64,000 nucleotides of DNA from Sutcliffiella halmapala. GTDB taxonomy: Bacteria > Bacillota > Bacilli > Bacillales > Bacillaceae_I. The DNA lies in assembly GCF_002019665.1 (NCBI RefSeq), contig NZ_KV917375.1, positions 1,677,165 through 1,741,164 on the forward strand. Direction: 5' to 3'. The translations under genes and the position numbers were made by a program. Below, piece by piece: positions 42,820-52,472 of the stretch. Every line of letters begins with the position of its first letter. Within the stretch, counting starts at the first letter, position 1. Below the pieces are notes generated by a model. The model saw only the letters and a list, made by a program, of their open reading frames with translations, had not been told where the DNA came from and searched no databases.

Positions 42820-43558
42820 AGTGACCTTGGTGGATGTGGTGAAGAAGCAGTATTTTTATAAGTTGAAGGCATTTTCGGGAGTGTATACATCCCTAATCCT
42901 CGTGCAGCTAATTGCATTGCTTTTCTCTTTTGTCTCATCGATTGGATCCAGTTCTAGTTCTAGTTCAGAAGGACTAACTGTATCAGCCAGCTTTTATTCA
43001 GTAGATATGGTGATTAGCTTTACGATGCTTTGGGCCTTCATTACAGCAATCAATGTTACAACGAAGGCTTATCGAAATGATGATTTTACCTTTGTAACGA
43101 ATCGATTAAGTAGTGATCTTTCGAACATAGCTTTCTTATTTACAGTGAGTTGCATTGGAGCTCTTACAGCTTTATTATCTAGTTTTCCATTAAAAATTGC
43201 TCTGTACTTCACAACGGAACAACCCATTCATTATACTTCCTTGTTAGCAACACCAGGCATTCTTTTTGCTGGGATTGGCGCTACGATCCTCTACAACATC
43301 ATGTTTGCCGCTTTAGGTTATTTGATTGGTACATTGATTCAGTTGCATAGCATCTTAAAAATAGTACTGCCGGTTGCATTTTTTGGAATGTTTTTTGGGT
43401 GGGTGATTCTTGGATATGCCGATATAATTTCATCTATCGCAACCTTCTATTTTCAAGAAGATTCTATCTGCTTATTTATCCAAAAGGTTTTCGTTACAGT
43501 CATAGCATTTTTTAGTTGTTCCGTTTTAATATTCAGAGGAGTGGAGGTTAGAAAATGA
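42806..43558 (+). CDS. ABC transporter permease
   Basis: 250 residues, six membrane segments (for example SGVYTSLILVQLIALLFSFV; MVISFTMLWAFITAINV; IAFLFTVSCIGALTALL; LLATPGILFAGIGATILYNIMF; ILKIVLPVAFFGMFFGWVIL). A serine run (SSSSSSSE) sits in the first outside loop. It resembles other small ABC-2-type permeases of GntR-ABC operons. Start and stop overlap the neighbours by 14 and 4 bases. Confidence 0.8.
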   Translation: MSLTKVTLVDVVKKQYFYKLKAFSGVYTSLILVQLIALLFSFVSSIGSSSSSSSEGLTVSASFYSVDMVISFTMLWAFITAINVTTKAYRNDDFTFVTNRLSSDLSNIAFLFTVSCIGALTALLSSFPLKIALYFTTEQPIHYTSLLATPGILFAGIGATILYNIMFAALGYLIGTLIQLHSILKIVLPVAFFGMFFGWVILGYADIISSIATFYFQEDSICLFIQKVFVTVIAFFSCSVLIFRGVEVRK

Positions 43559-44229
43559 ATATTATCATCATAATTTTTCTTATCTTTATCGGATTTCTTC
43601 TGTTTTCTCCGCAGATAAAAAAACAACGAGCGGTTCTTTCAAGCAACAAAAGTGTCAAGATTCTAGGTGGATATGCTGCGATTCTACTTATCTCTACAGG
43701 CATCACTTTTTTACTTCCAGATGATACATTTATCACTAATAAAGCTAATATTAGTGAAGAAGGAATAGATGACACAACCTATCATGCTTTAATTAATAAG
43801 CAGCCAGTAGAGAGTAATTTTGTAAAAAAGAAGGCGAGCATTCCATATGAAGAAAAACAACTTCACATAAACGTTAATAATCCAAACTATTCTGGTTTTG
43901 CTCTGATTTATGAAAAAGATCCCACTTTAGAAAATAGACTCGAAGTAACAACCTATGTAGGTAAATCAACCGTAAATGATATCGATATATCAGATTTTAT
44001 TCATTATCCAATGGTTAATATCGATGACCAATCATTAATTATCCTTCAACCTAAGCCGATAGATCTTAAGTTTACCATGCTAAAAAAAGAATTCCCGTTT
44101 TCCCAGTTTAATGGTGAGAATTGGATGGACCACTATAGCAGTTTTGCAAACCCTATTCTCTATATAAAGGTACCAGCAGATGTAGAAGTAACGATAGACG
44201 AGACTATCTTTTACGAGGAAGTAAAGTAA
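43555..44229 (+). CDS. Hypothetical membrane protein of the GntR-ABC operon
   Basis: 224 residues. Two N-terminal membrane segments (NIIIIIFLIFIGFLLFSPQI and ILGGYAAILLISTGITFLL) are followed by an outside domain of about 160 residues, rich in beta-structure ('LEVTTYVGKSTVNDIDISDFIHYPMVNIDDQSLIILQPKPIDLKF'). ATG overlaps the permease stop by ATGA. No family recognised; the position suggests an accessory or sensing subunit of the ABC transporter. A terminator follows. Confidence 0.65.
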   Translation: MNIIIIIFLIFIGFLLFSPQIKKQRAVLSSNKSVKILGGYAAILLISTGITFLLPDDTFITNKANISEEGIDDTTYHALINKQPVESNFVKKKASIPYEEKQLHINVNNPNYSGFALIYEKDPTLENRLEVTTYVGKSTVNDIDISDFIHYPMVNIDDQSLIILQPKPIDLKFTMLKKEFPFSQFNGENWMDHYSSFANPILYIKVPADVEVTIDETIFYEEVK

Positions 44230-44246
44230 CTCCCAAATTAGTGTAG

Positions 44247-44276
44247 ACACTTAGACGACAATCTAAGTGTTTTTTC
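44247..44276 (+). terminator. GntR-ABC operon terminator
   Basis: ACACTTAGA-type arm (44247-44255) pairs with TCTAAGTGT (44262-44270), followed by TTTTTTC. Confidence 0.85.
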
Positions 44277-44442
44277 TATCTTTTTCTAAATATCGGAAAA
44301 TAATAGATGTTGTCCTTTTTTGATGAACTATATAATAGAAGGACAAACTTAAGAAATTCTTAAGAAAGTTAGTCAATGAATATTAAGATTTTCCGTGTAG
44401 GATGTAGATAATGAAAGATGGCGTCAGAGAGAAGGGTGAGGG

Positions 44443-45135
44443 ATGGAGAAGTATACGGTACTAGTGGTCGATGATGAAAAAGAAATTCGGGATGCGATTG
44501 AGATTTATTTGAAAAATGAAGGGGTTATTGTTTTAAAAGCAAAGGACGGAATTGAAGCATTGGAGCTACTTCATGAGAACCAGGTGCACCTGATTATTTT
44601 AGATATTATGATGCCGCGGCTTGATGGGATCTCCGCTACATATAAGATTCGCGAGGAAAAGAATATTCCAATCATTATTTTGAGTGCGAAAAGTGAAGAC
44701 ACAGATAAGATATTAGGGCTGCAGGTCGGTGCCGATGACTATGTGACAAAGCCGTTTAATCCGATGGAACTTGTCGCACGAGTGAAATCACAGCTTAGAA
44801 GATATGTGTCATTTGGAACGTATGAAGGTGTCAAAAAAGTGATTGATCTGAACGGTTTAACGTTGGATAAAGTAGCTAAAGAGGTACGAGTACAGGGCGA
44901 GCATGTCAAGCTTACGCCTATTGAATACAAAATAGTCGAATTGTTGATGACCAATGCTGGTCGTGTGTTCTCCATTAATGAAATTTATGAGCGAGTGTGG
45001 AAGGAACCTAGTTACAATGCGGAAAATACCGTGGCCGTCCATATTCGTAAAATTAGAGAAAAAGTCGAAATTGATGCGAAAAATCCAACATATTTAAAGG
45101 TGGTGTGGGGAATTGGTTACAAAATGGAAAAGTAG
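44443..45135 (+). CDS. OmpR-family response regulator
   Basis: 230 residues. Receiver domain with the acidic pocket (VVDDEKE), phospho-acceptor Asp in 'LIILDIMMPRLDG', and Lys in 'YVTKPFNP', followed by a winged HTH output domain ('VKLTPIEYKIVELLMTNAGRVFSINEIYERVW...TVAVHIRKIREKVE'). VanR-like. GAGGGATGG region precedes the ATG. The kinase gene starts inside its 3' end, a 23-base overlap, so the pair is a classic two-component operon. Confidence 0.93.
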   Translation: MEKYTVLVVDDEKEIRDAIEIYLKNEGVIVLKAKDGIEALELLHENQVHLIILDIMMPRLDGISATYKIREEKNIPIIILSAKSEDTDKILGLQVGADDYVTKPFNPMELVARVKSQLRRYVSFGTYEGVKKVIDLNGLTLDKVAKEVRVQGEHVKLTPIEYKIVELLMTNAGRVFSINEIYERVWKEPSYNAENTVAVHIRKIREKVEIDAKNPTYLKVVWGIGYKMEK

Positions 45136-47386
45136 GATTTTTATCTTCTTTATGGCTTTATTATTTACGATCGGCTTAAGTGGAATCTTTTATTTCTTTA
45201 ACGACTTTCAAAGATACAGTCCGCAAAGTTATTTTGATACGGAGGAATTTCAATACGAAGCTGTTGACGAGTATCTAACATATTTAAATCTATTTGAATT
45301 AAGCGGATTAACGAAAGAGCAAGCGAAGAGGTCCATCACGGTAACAACAGATGAAATTAATGAGCATCGTTATCGATATGGGAATTTAGCAGAACAATTG
45401 CAATCGATTCATCTTCAATACGAGGATCGCATTGAAGAAGCGAAACAATTGGAAAATAAAGAAGTGGCCGAGGCCTATATACAAGAAAGAGATGCGAAAA
45501 TAGAGGATATTACAAATAATTTTAAGAGTGATGATTCTGTAAGAGCAAAAGTTAAAGCTGAAAAAGAAGCCATTATTGAAGAGCATTTTAATGAGAGAAA
45601 TCGTATGAAAGAGGATTATTCCAGATTTAATGAATTTCAATATTATTTTACAGATGTTAAAACAGGGAAGGTCTATACGAATGTAACATTAGAAAAAGAT
45701 CAAACAATCGAGGATGTTTTTCAAAAACAATACATGCATTATTTGACGAACACGATGAGAACATCTAACTATGAAACGATTAATTATTACAATGACTACA
45801 CTCACTATGATTGGCTGGTCACCTTATTATCTGATGCAAGTAAACAGTTAAGGGGGCAAATAGCAGTACCAAAAACCTTGTCTCCAACAAGTGAATGGTG
45901 GTTACAGAGCGAAAGTTACAATAATCAAAGGCTTCTATTTATCGGGTATAACGCGACAGCTGGCATCGCATTTTTATTATGGCTCCTTCTTATGAGGAAA
46001 ATGAAAGTACTTCCAGCGGAAATGGTGCGTTGGAAGTTCTATTATAATAAACTACCGATTGATGTAAGAGCTGTCTTTTTTGGGCTGACGGTCATTGCTG
46101 CGATTTTTAGTATATTCATGCTTCATGATTCCCTGCGTTTTGCTGCATTTAATCCATTTGCTGAATATGGAACACTTTCAGCAAATGCAATGGACTATCT
46201 GTTTATTTTGTTCATAGCAACACTCCTTTGGCTTCTAACCTATGCTCAAGGAAGATTCATCCTTATCGATTTACGTGAAAGGGATAATGTAGCGAAAGAA
46301 TGGAAAAGGGGACTGTTGTATAAAGGATGGAACCGCTTGAAGCTAATGTTCCGTAATGTTTTACAAAGCTTACAAGAAGTATTTCTGAATCAAACAACTG
46401 GTATACAGCTATTTCTAGTACTAGGACTAGTATTTGGTTTAGGTCTCGCTGGTATTATGATGTTTATGCATCCGGTGTTCTTCCTATTTTACCTTATACT
46501 TCTTGGTTTTGTTGGTCTACCAGTATTGATGATCTTAATTAGGCATATCGGGTATTTTAATAAAATTGTGTTGAAGGCGAGTGATATGGCTGTTGGAAAG
46601 CTGGGTGACAACTTGGAGGTAAAAGGAAATTCTACCCTTTCAAACTTAGCAAGTAATCTGAATGCGTTAAAGCAAGGAGTAAAAACGTCCCAAAGTGAAC
46701 AGGCAAAGAGTGAACGTCTAAAAACGGAGCTCATTACTAATGTTAGCCATGATTTACGGACACCATTAACCTCCATCATTACGTATACGGAATTATTAAA
46801 AGCAAGTGATTTGTCACATGAGGACAAATCGGCCTATCTAGAAATCATCGATCGCAAATCTCAGCGGTTAAAGGTATTGATTGATGATTTATTTGAAGTA
46901 TCGAAAATGACGAGCGGCAATATTGAATTGAATAAGGCTAAGGTAGATCTTGTGCAGCTCATCCAGCAAGCACTTGCGGAGCACGACAGTTCATTAAAGG
47001 ATTGTAATCTACAGTTTCGAGTTACTAGTTCAGAGCAACCAATAAATTCTTTTGTAGATGGACAGAAGCTATGGCGTGTTTTTGATAATTTGATTGGGAA
47101 TATTGTGAAGTACTCATTAGAACATTCACGGGTTTACATTAGTGCTCAAACTTTGGATAAGCAAGCCATCCTTACTTTTAAAAATATTTCTAAATATGAA
47201 CTTAATGATAGTAGTGAAGAGCTCTTTGAACGCTTCAAAAGAGGAGATACATCGCGACACACGGACGGTTCTGGCTTAGGTCTTGCGATTGCAAAATCGA
47301 TTATTGATCTTCATGAAGGTAGTCTTGAGATTGATACAGATGGGGATTTGTTTAAGGTAACCATCAAGCTCGAACTTGTAGAGTAA
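45113..47386 (+). CDS. Membrane sensor histidine kinase, VanS-like, with large N-terminal region
   Basis: 757 residues. The first membrane span (about 6-28) is followed by an outside/coiled-coil region of about 250 residues ('EQLQSIHLQYEDRIEEAKQLENKEVAEAYIQERDAKIEDI'), then about five further spans (270-480), a HAMP-like region, HisKA with VSHDLRTPLTSI (His546), and HATPase_c with NLIGN, FERFKRGD and GSGLGLAI. The start is TTG 45113, inside the regulator gene. Longer than VanS; the periplasmic helical part and multi-span region should hold the sensor. The signal is unknown; a cell-envelope or antibiotic stress role is typical. Confidence 0.9.
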   Translation: MVTKWKSRIFIFFMALLFTIGLSGIFYFFNDFQRYSPQSYFDTEEFQYEAVDEYLTYLNLFELSGLTKEQAKRSITVTTDEINEHRYRYGNLAEQLQSIHLQYEDRIEEAKQLENKEVAEAYIQERDAKIEDITNNFKSDDSVRAKVKAEKEAIIEEHFNERNRMKEDYSRFNEFQYYFTDVKTGKVYTNVTLEKDQTIEDVFQKQYMHYLTNTMRTSNYETINYYNDYTHYDWLVTLLSDASKQLRGQIAVPKTLSPTSEWWLQSESYNNQRLLFIGYNATAGIAFLLWLLLMRKMKVLPAEMVRWKFYYNKLPIDVRAVFFGLTVIAAIFSIFMLHDSLRFAAFNPFAEYGTLSANAMDYLFILFIATLLWLLTYAQGRFILIDLRERDNVAKEWKRGLLYKGWNRLKLMFRNVLQSLQEVFLNQTTGIQLFLVLGLVFGLGLAGIMMFMHPVFFLFYLILLGFVGLPVLMILIRHIGYFNKIVLKASDMAVGKLGDNLEVKGNSTLSNLASNLNALKQGVKTSQSEQAKSERLKTELITNVSHDLRTPLTSIITYTELLKASDLSHEDKSAYLEIIDRKSQRLKVLIDDLFEVSKMTSGNIELNKAKVDLVQLIQQALAEHDSSLKDCNLQFRVTSSEQPINSFVDGQKLWRVFDNLIGNIVKYSLEHSRVYISAQTLDKQAILTFKNISKYELNDSSEELFERFKRGDTSRHTDGSGLGLAIAKSIIDLHEGSLEIDTDGDLFKVTIKLELVE

Positions 47387-47420
47387 TAGTAAGATCTCGA
47401 TATAGAATGTGGGGAAGGTT

Positions 47421-47939
47421 ATGAAAAGTAAAATAGAATTTTCGGAAGTGTACAGTATGTTTTACAAAAGGCTTTTCCAAATAAGTTATTCCATAACAAG
47501 AGATCGCCACCATGCAGAGGATATCGTGCAGGAAACCTTTATCAAAGCGCTGAGTAAAATGGAAACATTGATGGAAGCAAGTAAAATTGGCGCTTGGTTA
47601 TCCGTGATTGCAACGAGAACGGCCATTGACTTTGTTCGGAGAGAGAAGAAAAGAAAAGGGATTCCAATGGAGCTTTCGATGCTTGATTGTCTTGGAAAGA
47701 AAACGAAGCAAAATGTGGAGGAGGAAATCGAGACAGTTTTTTTGGAGGAGCGAATTAATGGAGCATTACGTGAGCTAACTCTTGAGTATCAGGATGTCCT
47801 GATACTCAAGCTCGGCCAGGGCTTAAAGGAGCACGAAATTGCAAAAGTCCTAGACTTAAAACCTTGTACGGTTAAAACGAGAATTTATCGGGCACGGAAA
47901 CAGCTGAAGTGTTTAGTTCTGGAGCAGATGGGGGCTTAA
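47421..47939 (+). CDS. ECF-type RNA polymerase sigma factor
   Basis: 172 residues: region 2 ('FYKRLFQISYSITRDRHHAEDIVQETFIKALSKM') and region 4 ('LTLEYQDVLILKLGQGLKEHEIAKVLDLKPCTVKTRIYRARKQL'). ATG 47421 follows GGGGAAGG. No anti-sigma gene is adjacent; the next gene is an ATPase. It lies 34 bases after the sensor kinase and may share its transcript, which would link it to the same stimulus. Target promoters unknown. Confidence 0.87.
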   Translation: MKSKIEFSEVYSMFYKRLFQISYSITRDRHHAEDIVQETFIKALSKMETLMEASKIGAWLSVIATRTAIDFVRREKKRKGIPMELSMLDCLGKKTKQNVEEEIETVFLEERINGALRELTLEYQDVLILKLGQGLKEHEIAKVLDLKPCTVKTRIYRARKQLKCLVLEQMGA

Positions 47940-48024
47940 ATGAAGAGCGGTTACTTAAATGAATAGAATAGAGAAAATAGAACAGCTATACTGGTGATAT
48001 AAAAGAAGATAGGTGATAAGAAGC

Positions 48025-48777
48025 ATGAAATTAAATCGAGATTCACAGTATATTAGATATCTCAACTTAAAAAAAGATCAAATTCCTTCATATGAGAAAT
48101 TTCCTTTTAACCTCCCTGTAATAACGAACTTTCATGAAATAGCTTTCCATCCAAGTGTTACTTATATTGTTGGGGAAAACGGGATGGGTAAATCTACTTT
48201 ACTGGAGGCTATTGCGATTAATTTAGGCTTTAATCCAGAAGGTGGTACACGCAATTTCAATTTTTCGAACTATGATTCGCACTCCAACCTCGATGAATAT
48301 CTCCTATTAGCAAAAGGGGTTAATCGGGCTAAGGATAGTTTCTTCTTTCGCGCAGAATCCTTTTATAATCTTGCGACAAACATTGAAGAGTTAGATAAAG
48401 AGCTTGGTGGTCCGAAGATTATCGACTCTTTTGGTGGGAAATCACTACACGAACAATCACACGGCGAATCCTTTTTCGCAGCTTTCATGGAACGTTTCCA
48501 AGGAAATGGTCTCTATATTTTAGATGAGCCAGAAGCAGCCCTTTCTCCACTAAGACAAATGTCGATGTTAGCAAGAATCAACGAGCTAGTGCAACAAGGA
48601 TCACAATTTATCATTGCGACTCATTCACCAATCATAATGGCATACCCCGACGCCAAAATACTTCAACTAACCGAAACGGGGATGATGGAATCAACCTTAG
48701 AGGAAACAAGTCATTACTCTATGATGAAGCAATTTTTTGAAGACAAGGATAGGTTGCTGTATCATCTTTTTCAATGA
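48025..48777 (+). CDS. AAA-type ATPase (predicted ABC-like, COG3910)
   Basis: 250 residues. Walker A 'GENGMGKSTLLE', signature-like 'SHGESFFAAF', Walker B 'LYILDEPEAALSP' and the H-loop 'IIATHSPIIMAYP' mark an SMC/Rad50-like single-domain ATPase. These often act in stress or defence systems, but no partner nuclease is adjacent here. ATG 48025 follows AGGTGATAAG. A terminator follows. Function unknown beyond ATP hydrolysis. Confidence 0.8.
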   Translation: MKLNRDSQYIRYLNLKKDQIPSYEKFPFNLPVITNFHEIAFHPSVTYIVGENGMGKSTLLEAIAINLGFNPEGGTRNFNFSNYDSHSNLDEYLLLAKGVNRAKDSFFFRAESFYNLATNIEELDKELGGPKIIDSFGGKSLHEQSHGESFFAAFMERFQGNGLYILDEPEAALSPLRQMSMLARINELVQQGSQFIIATHSPIIMAYPDAKILQLTETGMMESTLEETSHYSMMKQFFEDKDRLLYHLFQ

Positions 48778-48800
48778 ATGTAAGTAGCCTTCCTTAAAAT

Positions 48801-48836
48801 AAAATGGAGGTCCCTTATTCAGCCACTCCATTTTTA
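48801..48836 (+). terminator. Terminator after the ATPase gene
   Basis: AATGGAG (48803-48809) pairs with CTCCATT (48826-48832), then TTTT. Confidence 0.82.
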
Positions 48837-48936
48837 TTCTTCCATCTGAATATTTATACTGCCAGCATTAATATTCTTTTCTGTACCTATCAATTCAATA
48901 TACGAACGGTCCTGAATATAGGCTTAAAGATATACA

Positions 48937-48983
48937 GGGACCTGGCAGCGTTTGGATAAATTGTCCAAATGGTGCCAGGCCCC
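48937..48983. repeat. REP-like imperfect palindrome
   Basis: Arms at 48937-48956 and 48964-48983 (GGGACCTGGCA... and ...GGTGCCAGGCCCC, each also holding a TTTGGA/TCCAAA segment) pair at 17 of 20 positions round a seven-base loop. This is the 'GGTGCCAGGCACC ... TTTGGACAATTTGTCC' type of dispersed repeat that I recall from many Bacillus intergenic regions. Located between convergent genes. Confidence 0.65.
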
Positions 48984-49001
48984 AAAAGAAGATATCTAAA
49001 A

Positions 49002-49487
49002 TTATTTAATTATGTGTGTAGAAAGTCCACGCCCAATAAGATTTGCTGAAACAGGTTTTTTGTCAAGTTCTCTCGCCCAGATAGATAATTGTCCGATATG
49101 ATGGATTTCGTGGACAATGACATGGCGTATAACTTCGCCCCATGTATCTGTATCGACTCTTCCATTAGGTTGGATATCGGAAAGGATATTGTTTTCCATA
49201 CTTTCATTCCAATTTTTCACAAATGGTTCGACATCCTTACGAAATTCAGCGTCTAATTTTCGAATTTGATCCAAACTTTTGTAATTATCGAAGCTCTCTT
49301 CAAAGTCGGGTTTCCCTTGTAAAAGTCGAATCCAGCTCCACTCAACATCAACAATATGGAAGAGTGTCTGTAAAATGCTTCCTACTCCACCTGTTCGTTT
49401 CTGTAAAAGTTCCTCTTCGGTTAACTCCTCACACCATTTATACCATTCTTCTCTGACCATCCAATTATAATGAAACAATGTTTGCAC
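49002..49487 (-). CDS. DinB-family protein
   Basis: 161 residues, four-helix bundle. The three metal His of DinB are visible: one in 'TLFHIVDVEWSW' and two in 'HEIHHIGQLSIW'. The family binds Zn or Ni and includes DNA-damage-inducible proteins and bacillithiol S-transferases; YjoA-like in B. subtilis. The start is GTG with GGAGGG six bases upstream. Monocistronic. Exact reaction not determinable. Confidence 0.87.
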   Translation of the reverse strand: MQTLFHYNWMVREEWYKWCEELTEEELLQKRTGGVGSILQTLFHIVDVEWSWIRLLQGKPDFEESFDNYKSLDQIRKLDAEFRKDVEPFVKNWNESMENNILSDIQPNGRVDTDTWGEVIRHVIVHEIHHIGQLSIWARELDKKPVSANLIGRGLSTHIIK

Positions 49488-49500
49488 TGAAATCCCTCCA

Positions 49501-49971
49501 TATTTTAAAACTACTTAAACTATTTTTGATAATAAAACAACATAATCTCCCATTCTACTAATTCAACTAGTTTAGTATTTATTCCTCCCAAACCATGAAT
49601 ATGTTTTCATTAAAACCTACAAAAGAATGCTATTTCTCATCTAAATCTATTAAATATATTTTCACTAACCCTTATACTTACATAAATATACTTCTTTTTT
49701 AGCTAAAATAAGTACACTAAAAATGATTTTCTATATTTTATTATCACCAAATATAGTATACTGAAAGTGTTAAAGTGTTTTTTCGGAATAATGTAAAAAA
49801 TGAGACTTTATTTATTTTTATTTGTCTTGTTGCATAAGTATTTATGTGTGTTAAAATACATTTATCCGAATAAACATGCATAAATAATAATGCTTGAAAT
49901 AAACTTAAGTTTATTTCATAATAGTATTAAATTTTTATTTTTTCTGAAAATAGTATTAGGGGGAAGTTATT
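49501..49971. promoter_or_regulatory. Long leader of the amino-acid transporter operon: palindrome and CodY-like box
   Basis: About 470 bases, very AT-rich, no ORF. It holds TTGCAT and TAAAAT promoter-like hexamers near 49834-49857, and a perfect 22-base palindrome at 49896-49917 (arms GAAATAAACTT / AAGTTTATTTC). A CodY-like box TTTTTTCTGAAAATA (49938-49952) matches 12 of 15 bases of AATTTTCWGAAAATT and lies just before the ribosome site (AGGGGGAAG). Repression by CodY in rich medium is plausible. Confidence 0.55.
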
Positions 49972-50772
49972 GTGAAAAAGTGGTTTTTATTTTCGTTAAT
50001 GAGTATTTTAGTAGTGGGTCTACTAGCAGCATGTGGAACATCTAATAACGATGACCAAACAAGTGGTAGTGGAGAAGGAGAAGGTAAAAAAGAAGTCCTT
50101 CGAATGGGAACATCAGCTGACTATCCTCCATTTGAGTACATCGACACAACAGTAGGGGAAGAAATTATCGGATTTGATATTGATCTAGCAAAAGCAATTA
50201 CAGAAAAATTAGGATATGAGTTACAAGTACAAGATATTGATTTTGGTAGTTTAATAACTGCAATGGATGCAGGAAATATCGATTTAATCTTAGCCGGCAT
50301 GACACCAACAGAAGAACGCTTAAAACAAGTTGATTTCACGGATGTTTATTTTACAGCAAATTATATGATTGTTTCTTTAAAAGATAGCAATATTACGAAA
50401 TATGAAGATCTAGAAGGTAAAGTTATTGGGGCGCAACTTGGTTCCATTCAATATGATAAGGCCGAAGAAATTGCAGAAGAAATCAATGTGAAGAAAATTG
50501 AAAACCGTGACCGTATTCCTCAATTAATTCAAGAGTTAAAAACAGGCCGTATTGATGTAGCAATCATTGAAGATACCGTTATGAAAGGCTACTTAGAAAA
50601 AGATGAGAACTTATCTGGTTTCTTACTTGATGCTGGTGAAGAAGGGTCTGCTATTGCATTACCAAAAGACAGCGAATTAACAGCAGAATTTAACCGTGTG
50701 TTAGCAGATATGAAAGAAAACGGCGAACTTGAAGAATTAGTAGTTAAATGGTTCGGTGGCGAAGAAGAATAA
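49972..50772 (+). CDS. Amino-acid ABC transporter substrate-binding lipoprotein
   Basis: 266 residues. Signal with lipobox (GLLAAC); the SBP_bac_3 fold follows, with 'LRMGTSADYPPFEYID', 'IIGFDIDLAKAITEKLGYELQVQDIDFGSLITAMDAGNIDLILAGMTPTEERLKQVDFTDVYF' and 'LEGKVIGAQLGSIQ'. Polar or basic amino acids are the usual ligands (ArtP/YqiX-like). The start is GTG 49972 after AGGGGGAAG. A hairpin right after the stop probably raises the level of this gene over the permease and ATPase genes. Confidence 0.88.
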   Translation: MKKWFLFSLMSILVVGLLAACGTSNNDDQTSGSGEGEGKKEVLRMGTSADYPPFEYIDTTVGEEIIGFDIDLAKAITEKLGYELQVQDIDFGSLITAMDAGNIDLILAGMTPTEERLKQVDFTDVYFTANYMIVSLKDSNITKYEDLEGKVIGAQLGSIQYDKAEEIAEEINVKKIENRDRIPQLIQELKTGRIDVAIIEDTVMKGYLEKDENLSGFLLDAGEEGSAIALPKDSELTAEFNRVLADMKENGELEELVVKWFGGEEE

Positions 50773-50783
50773 GCTTACACACT

Positions 50784-50817
50784 AATCAAAAGGGTACAAG
50801 CCTACCCTTTTGATTTT
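50784..50817 (+). terminator. Intraoperon hairpin after the binding-protein gene
   Basis: ATCAAAAGGGTA (50784-50795) is a perfect inverted repeat of TACCCTTTTGAT (50802-50813) followed by TTTGTTGTT. Probably partial termination or 3' mRNA protection, so that the binding protein is made in excess. Confidence 0.8.
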
Positions 50818-50855
50818 GTTGTTATTGGTATTTTTGCAGAGGGGAATGGTAGCTC

Positions 50856-51524
50856 TTGAATTTTGATTTCTTAGATTTTGGCGCATTAAGTGGCTCCACC
50901 ACGTTTATCCTAGATGGACTAAAGGTAACTTTACAGGTTGTCGCTTTAGCTGGGATTTTAGGATTTGTTATTGGGACCTTACTAGCATTATGTAAAATTG
51001 GTAGAGTAAAAATCTTATCTTTTCTAGCAGATGCTTATACATCCGTTTTCCGTGGTACACCACTAGTATTACAATTAATGTTAATTTATTATGGTCTTCC
51101 GCAGATAACAGGGACAAACATTGAACCTGTAACAGCTGCTGTTCTAGCGTTTGGTTTAAACTCAGGAGCCTATATTTCCGAAGTAATCCGAGCAGGAATA
51201 CTGGCAGTGGATAAAGGGCAACAAGAAGCTTCAATGGCGCTAGGTGTTCCTTACCATCAAATGATGAAGGATATTATCTTACCACAAGCACTAAAAAATA
51301 TTTTACCTGCACTTATGAATGAATATATTACACTTACAAAAGAATCTGCCATTATCACCGTAATTGGGGTAATGGATATAATGAGAAGATCCTATATGGT
51401 CGGATCTACCACGTACGCATACTTAGAAGCCTTTATATTTGCAGGGCTAATCTATTATGTTCTTGTTATGATACTTACACTCCTTGGTAAAGTGATTGAA
51501 AGGAGAATGAGACGCAATGATTAA
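50856..51524 (+). CDS. Amino-acid ABC transporter permease
   Basis: 222 residues, HisM/ArtQ-like with about five membrane spans. The coupling loop '[35 protein letters not shown]' and '[19 protein letters not shown]' are typical of polar amino-acid importers. The start is TTG 50856, after AGAGGGGAATGG. It overlaps the ATPase gene by eight bases. Confidence 0.92.
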   Translation: MNFDFLDFGALSGSTTFILDGLKVTLQVVALAGILGFVIGTLLALCKIGRVKILSFLADAYTSVFRGTPLVLQLMLIYYGLPQITGTNIEPVTAAVLAFGLNSGAYISEVIRAGILAVDKGQQEASMALGVPYHQMMKDIILPQALKNILPALMNEYITLTKESAIITVIGVMDIMRRSYMVGSTTYAYLEAFIFAGLIYYVLVMILTLLGKVIERRMRRND

Positions 51525-52239
51525 AGTCGATAATTTGCATAAATCCTTTGGTAAGCTAGAGGTATTAAAGGGGATTTCCACCCAGATAAAAGAAGGGGAA
51601 GTAGTAGCAATTATCGGTCCATCTGGATCAGGAAAATCTACGTTTCTTCGATGCTTAAATCTATTAGAAATGCCAACATCTGGTCAAATATTTGTGAATG
51701 ATCAAGATGTGACGAATAAGAAAACGAATATTATGAAGGTACGCCAAAACCTAGGTATGGTATTCCAACATTTTCATTTATTTCCTCATAAATCGGTGCT
51801 AGAAAATTTAACATATGCTCCAGTTTCTGTAAAAGGAATGAATAAGAAAGAAGCGGAAGAAAAGGCATTGAATTTGCTTGAAAAGGTTGGACTTTCTGAA
51901 AAAGCGAAGGATTATCCGAATCGTCTATCGGGTGGACAGAAGCAACGTGTTGCCATTGCCCGTGCTCTTGCAATGGACCCAGAAGTCATGCTCTTTGATG
52001 AACCTACTTCGGCACTTGACCCAGAAATGGTCAAAGAAGTATTAGAGGTTATGAAATCTCTGGCCCACACAGGAATGACGATGGCGATTGTGACTCATGA
52101 AATGGGATTTGCTCGTGAAGTAGCAGACCGCGTACTATTTTTAGATAATGGAATGCTAGTGGAAGACGCACCACCACAGGAATTCTTCACAGCACCTAAG
52201 TCCGAACGTGCGAAGATTTTTTTAGAGAAGATGTTATAA
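51517..52239 (+). CDS. Amino-acid ABC transporter ATP-binding protein
   Basis: 240 residues. Walker [10 protein letters not shown], '[15 protein letters not shown]', Q-loop '[19 protein letters not shown]', signature LSGGQKQR, Walker [13 protein letters not shown], and '[23 protein letters not shown]', all typical of GlnQ/ArtR-type importers. Last gene of the three-gene operon. Confidence 0.95.
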   Translation: MIKVDNLHKSFGKLEVLKGISTQIKEGEVVAIIGPSGSGKSTFLRCLNLLEMPTSGQIFVNDQDVTNKKTNIMKVRQNLGMVFQHFHLFPHKSVLENLTYAPVSVKGMNKKEAEEKALNLLEKVGLSEKAKDYPNRLSGGQKQRVAIARALAMDPEVMLFDEPTSALDPEMVKEVLEVMKSLAHTGMTMAIVTHEMGFAREVADRVLFLDNGMLVEDAPPQEFFTAPKSERAKIFLEKML

Positions 52240-52432
52240 AAAGGCTGTTTTCGCATAGAGTGTTGCTTTTCGTATACCTTAAAAAAGCCGTATTTTTCGT
52301 ATTTTCGTGCTCTTTTCACTCATGTAATTTTCTTGTTTTCTATATTTACGTTACAATCCTATAGAAAAAATCCAAATGCCGATTTTTTCTTAGGTAAAAG
52401 CAACAAACCTTTAGAAAAGAGCCTAAAAAAAC

Positions 52433-52470
52433 AAAGCAGTGCAAACACAAAATGTGAGTTGCACTGCTTT
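52433..52470. terminator. Bidirectional terminator
   Basis: AAAGCAGTGCAA (52433-52444) is a perfect inverted repeat of TTGCACTGCTTT (52459-52470), flanked by A-rich and AT-rich sequence. It lies between the transporter operon and the convergent gene ending at 52473. Confidence 0.85.
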
Positions 52471-52472
52471 AA

